Below, piece after piece: positions 58,020 through 64,000 of a stretch of 64,000 nt of DNA. Source of the DNA: Hydractinia symbiolongicarpus (Eukaryota > Cnidaria > Hydrozoa > Anthoathecata > Hydractiniidae); the NCBI RefSeq assembly GCF_029227915.1, contig NC_079881.1:32835501-32899500 (forward strand), read 5' to 3'. Every line of letters begins with the position of its first letter. Position 1 is the first letter of the stretch. The notes beneath the pieces are model-generated. The model searched no databases. It had not been told where the DNA came from and was given only the letters and a program-made list of their open reading frames with translations. Both the position numbers and the translations under genes were made by a program.

Positions 58020-61000
58020 GTGATTACGCTTCAACAAGACTGAACATATTTACGGTTTTATTAGGGGAGTTTTCTGATCTATGTATATGCTTTATCACCT
58101 AAACAGATTTGACTAAAAAACCAATCTTGATATTAAACTTAGAACCGAGCTAAACATCAGTGATACTAATAACCTGGTTGCCGTTAAAAGACATGCAACA
58201 TCACCACAAGTGAAAACAAAGCTGGGTAAACAGCGAGTTAAATCACAAGTAATTGAGCGTTGGAGTTGAAGTTGAGCGCGCAAGTCTAGGTGAAACGACC
58301 AGAACATCACTGCAGCAGAAAGAACAAAACTTCTTCCAGGAACGTTTTAAAGGTCCCAGTTGTGTCAAATTACTTCTATAGACAATGGCTAATAAACTTT
58401 TGAGACTTTTTAACTTGTTTTAAAAACTTACTATTTAAGTTTTATACATTTGATTTACATCAACATAGGGGCAAAAATAACAATCACACATCCAAATATA
58501 TACTTGGAGCTGTAATTCATTATATCCGCGTTAATAAAATTCATACTTAGTTAATATTTTTTCGACGTTCGTCATTTTAAAATTCTGAAAAGAGATTCTA
58601 GTATTTGTTGACGACTGACTTTCTAAAGTGCATCTGATCTCATCACCTAACTTAAACTCCCGCTACGATTACTTCTTTTTCGCTTTTTGTCCACAAAGCT
58701 CCTTCCTGCCAAAATTGCTTAATATAAATTAGTTTAAGGAAAGGTATCTAAGGCGAGGTGTTTAAATATACACGTTTGAAATGTAAAACAAAACAAGAAA
58801 GCTTAGACGTTTTACCAGTCATGCTGTCCCTAAAAGGTTCTCAAAACACTAGAAAAATTGAGTTAATTTAATGTGTCCAACGTCTGATCCACGGAAAGCG
58901 TAAAGAAAATTGCTGGATTTTTTTTTCGCTTGTTAAGATTCGGCTTACAGATAACTTTATATAGTCTGTCGTTTTCTGAGCATACCAAACAAAAATCTCT
59001 CGCAAAAACAAACAAAAACCCACACCACACAGGAAACAATCCTTTTTCACTATTCTACTACCCTAACACCAGAGAGAAGAGGAAAGGGTACTGGTAACAA
59101 GGTTGAACATTGGAAATAGTTTTCGTGAAAACTGTATTGGAAATGCCGCTATATACAAATCCCTCCTTTAATTTCGTCTTAGGTTGCGCGAAAGATGTTG
59201 CTTGTTGTGAAATAAATCACTGCACGAACGTAAAATTTGCAAGAGGAAAAGAAGGAATACTGGTGTAATAATAGCAATTCTTGATAAAATATCGATATTT
59301 TTAAGAGTGTTTTATTATATTTAATCTGTGATTATAGTCATGATAGATAGGCCACCTGTTTTGATTCACCTAGAAGTTACGGTAACTTCCTTAAGGGGAG
59401 AAGATTTTATTTCTGTATAGTCTTGTATAGTCTTGATAAATGTTTACAACATTTCCAGAACAATGAGAGTATTTTCAGGCGAAATGAAACTCATTTTAGT
59501 GCTTCTTTCAATTTCATTTTCTCTCAAAATATTCATGTAAACATGATCTGACCAAAACTGTTATTGCGCATGCGCACAAAGTTATGGTGATTGTGCAGCT
59601 CACGATGCTTCGATGCGAAAAAGTTTAACGCATAAAGAAAGGAAAAGTTATCACTATACAATGCTTGAAAATAGATAAATCAGTCATAAAACAACCAATT
59701 TAACACAAAATATATATTTTTCTAACAACGTGCTTTTTTCAAAAAATTAAAGTTTTGTAGAGCTGAATAAGAGCTTTGCAATCACATATTTTTTAATCAA
59801 CAAAAATTTTACCAGGGAAAGTATTCGACGAAAAAAAGCTGGAGGGGTGAATTTGTATCATTTTTTTCTTCTTTTGGGATTTTTTCATAAAAGTTATAGT
59901 ATCATTATTTTATAGATGATTGAATTGGCTTTCAAAAAATATATAGTTATTTAGTTTCACACGAATTTGCGAAATTATTATGTACCCAGTAAATATTATA
60001 TATCAATCCCTATTATTCGCTATTTGCTACAAAGTGAAAGAGTGAAATTCTATTCAACATGATGTAGAAGATAGAACACTGACTCCAAAAGAATAACTCA
60101 AGCTTGGTTGCGTAAATAGTTGAAAATTTAAAATTTAACCATTTGACATATAACATTTTTTTATTTGAGTTTCACAAAAATAAATACCGGCAAAATGTTT
60201 CACAAAAAGTTGTCCACAAAATTTATACCGACGGAATGTGGATAATTTTTCCAAGTCGCGAAAATATCTACAAGCGAATATTAAGATACGCTGAGTTAAT
60301 ACTCAGCATAAGAACTTAACTGGCTACAAATATTAGTTTTCCAAGATTATCAGACGTCGTCTATAAAGTTTCTTAAAATTTCCTAAAGTTACTCTACAAA
60401 GAAGTTCGCTATTTTATCGTGAATTTACCTACCCTATAACTGAACAGTTAATATACTTTCACCTAATTTTTCACCTTTTCACCTTTCACCTCAGCTAATT
60501 AACTATACATTACTATTGTATGGAGCTGAAAGCTACACGTCATTGGTGGAAAAACATTTTCGTTTCGTTAAAAAGCAGCTGAAGGTTGCAAAGTGTGAAA
60601 TATCATTAGCTAGCTACTGCATTTAGAGTCAGACAACGAAAGTTACAGTGCTTCATTATAACTTTGCTGGATCTTCCATGTCAGCTATAGCTATATCTAT
60701 TCAAGATTTTTATGTAGACAACAAAATAATGGTAGTGGGCTCACCGAAAATGAATTCTCGTATTCGAAGTAACACAGGCAAAAACAACTTTTAATTCCCA
60801 GAATTGAGTTGTAGAACACTGCCCACCTATACGTGGGGGTAAAAAAGACCAGAAGATTTGTCGAAACAAATCATTTGTGAAAAAGAATAACGTGATGGGA
60901 TTACATACATTAAGTCAAAACTAAATTACCAGTAACTTTCTGAATGACTTTCTGCAAAAAGATAAATCTACAGGTTTGCTTGTCCAATATTTACCGCATT

Positions 61001-61450
61001 TCGTGGTCGCTCTACTGCGACTACCACTTCACGAGACAGGCGTATTAAGGCATTATTATTTATAAACTTTAAACATCGGTTAGATTGTTTAAATATTTTA
61101 CAAATTTTCGTTTTTTCCAAAGAAACTAAAATCTAAAGCTTAAATAAAAGGCTTTACCAAAGTTAAAAATTGCAAAGGCCATATAGAATAGCTTACGACA
61201 AAATAAATGTTCTTATTTCATAAATATGTTTCGTTTGTATACCATATTCGCCAACACGCCAACACGCCGCCATTTTTTATAATTATGTCTTGACTATCTG
61301 CCTCTTCGTGGTCAAACTTGCTTTAAATAAAAGGCTGCGTTACATTTTATTTTCAATATCGTTTGTTCAGCCACCTATCAACGAAGCAATGAAATTTTGC
61401 ATCCTTTAACAAACACTCATCATACTTTGTTTCGCAGTATGACTGAATTA
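58020..61450. other. Gene-free stretch
   Basis: Both strands show only short AT-rich frames. I see no family exon, RNA gene or defined mobile element. Confidence 0.4.
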
Positions 61451-61644
61451 TCTCTTTAATAATAGACGTTGTCAGTCTGTGTGTCCGCGAAAGCGGCGTT
61501 CCGTAACGGAAACACGAAATCTTTAAAATGCGCATGAATATCAAATGCGATATATTTTTATCCACTTTGTTGCGACGGGTAAATTTAAAGGACGAGCGAA
61601 CGCGACGGGCGACCCCGTGGATTTTTCCACGGGTTAACGACTAG
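61451..61644 (+). mobile_element. Short Helitron-like element (H9)
   Basis: Preceded by A, it starts TCTCTTTAATAATAGACG and ends with hairpin CCGTGGATTTTTCCACGG, then GTTAACGACTAG followed by T. It is 194 bp long, with its middle (TATATTTTTATCCACTTTGT, TGCGACGGGTAAAT) nearly identical to H1. Confidence 0.75.
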
Positions 61645-62049
61645 TATTATTATATTACATTATTATCATTTTCATTACTTTAATGAAGAATATGACTCGT
61701 GCAGAAAATGGACACAAATCCAATTTATTTAATGAAATATGCGTATAATCATTATTATTTGAAATTTTTTACCCAGAGTAGCGTCTTCAGGTTTTATTGG
61801 TTAAGTAAAAACGACGAATTAAATGCAGTTTGTAAGGATGGTACCCCATATATTTTTTATTACATTATAAAATCAAAATACAGTGTAAGCTTTAATACTA
61901 TATTTTTTCGACATTTCAAGTGGATTCGTAAATTCCTTAGACACGTCCAGTGTGCAAGTTTTAGAAGAGGTCACCTTAACTTAACGAATTGCGTTCTTGA
62001 ACAATAAAAAGAGTAAAAAGAAAATCCCTTTAGAAAGTGAAAATTGTCT

Positions 62050-62285
62050 ACGTGCGTAATTTCAGATAATAAAGTTTTAGTTCAGAGGAGTCTCAATCAT
62101 TCTTGGTGACTGTAAGAGAAAGCAAAAGCAAATAGAAAAATTATGCAAAAATCCAACTATAGAGCAGAACAAAGCGAATTATAATATATTATATACACAC
62201 GCGCCATTCTGATTAATTATAAATATTTCAAAAACACAAGTTCAGGTAGCGAAAAAAAAGTAGAGCAGAATAGGGTTAAAATACA
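62050..62285 (+). repeat. Diverged direct duplication, unit 1
   Basis: It matches 62398-62657 in order: GTGCGTAATT, TCAGAGGAGTCTCA, ATAGAGCAGAACAAAGC, CTGATTAATTATAAA and AATAGGGTTAAAA. The joining segment (62278-62325) is itself a tandem array of ACATTTTAAAAT units. Confidence 0.7.
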
Positions 62286-62397
62286 TTTAAAATACATTTT
62301 AAAATACATTTTAAAATACATTTAATTCAGTCTTACAATGCCAAAATTTGAATTATTAAACAGTAAAAAAACTCAATGAAAAATTAAAAACTTACAA

Positions 62398-62657
62398 TAT
62401 GCGTAATTCCAAAAAAATGAAGTTTTTGTTCAAAAGCGTCTCAGTGATTTTTTATTAATGTTACACTTCTGGGTGATAGTAAAGAAAAACAAAAACAAGA
62501 TTGACGCAGAACCCAAATATAGAGGAGAACAAAGCAAGTTAAAATATGCATTATTTACACACTCGTCAGTCTAATTAATTATAAACAGTTTAAAACGAAA
62601 GTTAAACAAGTTATAAAGAAGCGCAATAAAAAAACACAATAGGGTTAAAAGTACATA
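62398..62657 (+). repeat. Diverged direct duplication, unit 2
   Basis: This is the second copy of the unit at 62050-62285, starting ATGCGTAATTCC and ending AATAGGGTTAAAAG, with an extra insertion near 62450. No coding sequence is apparent in either copy. Confidence 0.7.
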
Positions 62658-64000
62658 TATTAATATTTAAACTATTACAACCACTATCCAACTTAAATAA
62701 TACAGATGTAAAAATTACTCTAATATTTTTGTTTTCTTTCCCGGTTAATCCTTCTTGTCGGGAATGAAATTTATTCAAGTTTACCTCAATGTAACAACTT
62801 TTTTTTGGTTTTATTGCATACTAAATATAGTACACTTGACAAGTAGGTTAAGACCATTTATTTAAAATAAACAAAATACCGTTAAAAAGGCGCGCTTTAT
62901 AGATTTGGAATTTGTAATCAAAATCTTTTGGTCCACATCTTTAGAAAATTCTAAAGACTATAATGAACTACTAACGCGTTGTATTCTGAATCCCACTTCA
63001 CCTTCACGAAACAAGAGCACACACAACCTCAAAATAGTTCAGGCAACTTTGAATCTGACGGTTTATTTTAAGTCAAAGGTTGTAGGCAACTTTTGAATTT
63101 GATCAACTCACGCTCATGAAAATGTCAATAATACTTTCTCGGTTATAGGAAGGCCGGTTGCGAGTTTATCTTCATTAAAATAAAACCATAACATGAAGTT
63201 TTATCAGTACTAATAAATTATTCATCCAATGCTTATTTCGTTTATAAAATACCTGCGCAAGCATGTGACACAATATGATAACGTGTACCTTAAGTGATCG
63301 GTGACGATGAAAATTTACGTATTTGTCACAAAGCAGACAAAGAATTTATAAACTGTAATGCAGATAGATGCCACTACACGAAATCAAATAAAGCAGTAAC
63401 ATTAAGGTGAGCTTATTGATTGATTGATTGTTTGTTTGTTTGTTTGTTTTTTTATTTGTTTGTTTGTTTGTTTGTTTGTGTAAACCGCATTTATTAGACT
63501 GCACCCATAAAGCATGCTTAATGGGAATAAAGGAGAGGTCTGAGCATACATGTATCAATGTGTACAGTTGAAGAAGATTATAATATTTACTGATGGTTAA
63601 CTCGTTAAAAATCAGCGGTTTCACTCCTCGAATATATTCTGCGTGTCATTTATCCACGCATCTGTACCACAAAATACCAATACAACTACTATTTTACACA
63701 CGACATCATATAGTCTTGCAAAACAACCTTTGTGGCTTGCATTTGAAACATGATCTTTTTACTTCGCTGTTAACAAAACTTTCCAGCGTCAATTTGCATA
63801 AAAAGAAAATAGGAGATTATTGAATTTATTTCCAACTTTCAAGAACAGTATTCATTGTCTTTATTGAGAAGACTTTTTTTGTTTTATAATACACACGTTA
63901 GATGAAGAAATGTTAGATCTAACTACCTTTGTAACAAATGCTTTCAATCTCGCTAATTTTCATTCTTTGATTTTGTCTCTTAACAGATAGAGACTTTGTA
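62658..64000. other. Gene-free right edge
   Basis: No exon can be supported. A (TGTT)n microsatellite preceded by TGATTGATTGATTG lies at 63414-63480. Confidence 0.45.

Overview
This window looks like nuclear DNA from an AT-rich cnidarian, most plausibly a hydrozoan. The evidence is intron-rich genes with canonical GT/AG splice sites, abundant non-coding DNA, tRNA-derived SINEs, Helitron-like elements, long microsatellite arrays, and a secreted Frizzled-related protein. The species cannot be fixed from sequence alone. I found no prokaryotic operons, rRNA or CRISPR.

Layout. 1-7.4 kb holds no convincing gene, only repeats (a GC-rich hairpin, a CCTCGGGGTGA-type cluster, a 19-20 bp minisatellite, an 82 bp snap-back palindrome and a short Helitron). 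7430-11075 (+) is a four-exon sFRP-type Wnt antagonist (CRD plus netrin/NTR domain, 336 aa). 11.2-19.8 kb is repeat territory: SINEs, Helitrons inserted head to tail, and a decayed coding-like stretch.

The main content of the window is a gene family that I do not recognise, called here genes A, B, C and D. A (19941-25070), B (28876-38204) and C (40313-45881) are tandem, all on the + strand, and all share one eight-exon architecture with identical intron phases. Each encodes a signal peptide, an ectodomain with eight conserved cysteines, a Thr-rich stalk of variable length, one nearly invariant transmembrane helix, and a cytoplasmic tail built from micro-exons of 19, 70-76 and 35 bp plus a terminal exon. 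The tails carry a conserved NPxY motif and five to seven further tyrosines. The predicted products are 352, 404 and 358 aa. D (55442-57506, - strand) is an inverted copy, closest to A, that keeps only the ectodomain exons 1-3; a possible TTAA-flanked insertion lies just past exon 3. The set reads as a locally duplicating family of type I receptors that could signal through phosphotyrosine. An immune or self-recognition role is conceivable but is only inference.

The genes are invaded by repeats. Gene B intron 2 contains about 1 kb of (GATA)n, and its intron 3 is almost entirely a ~30-36 bp minisatellite. Another long array, (CAGA)n at 53.78-54.5 kb, lies beyond gene D. A family of Helitron-like elements (5' TCT...TAATAATA, 3' hairpin plus CTAG/T) is scattered between the genes, in places head to tail. 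58-64 kb holds no gene that I can support, apart from one exon-like fragment just before it.
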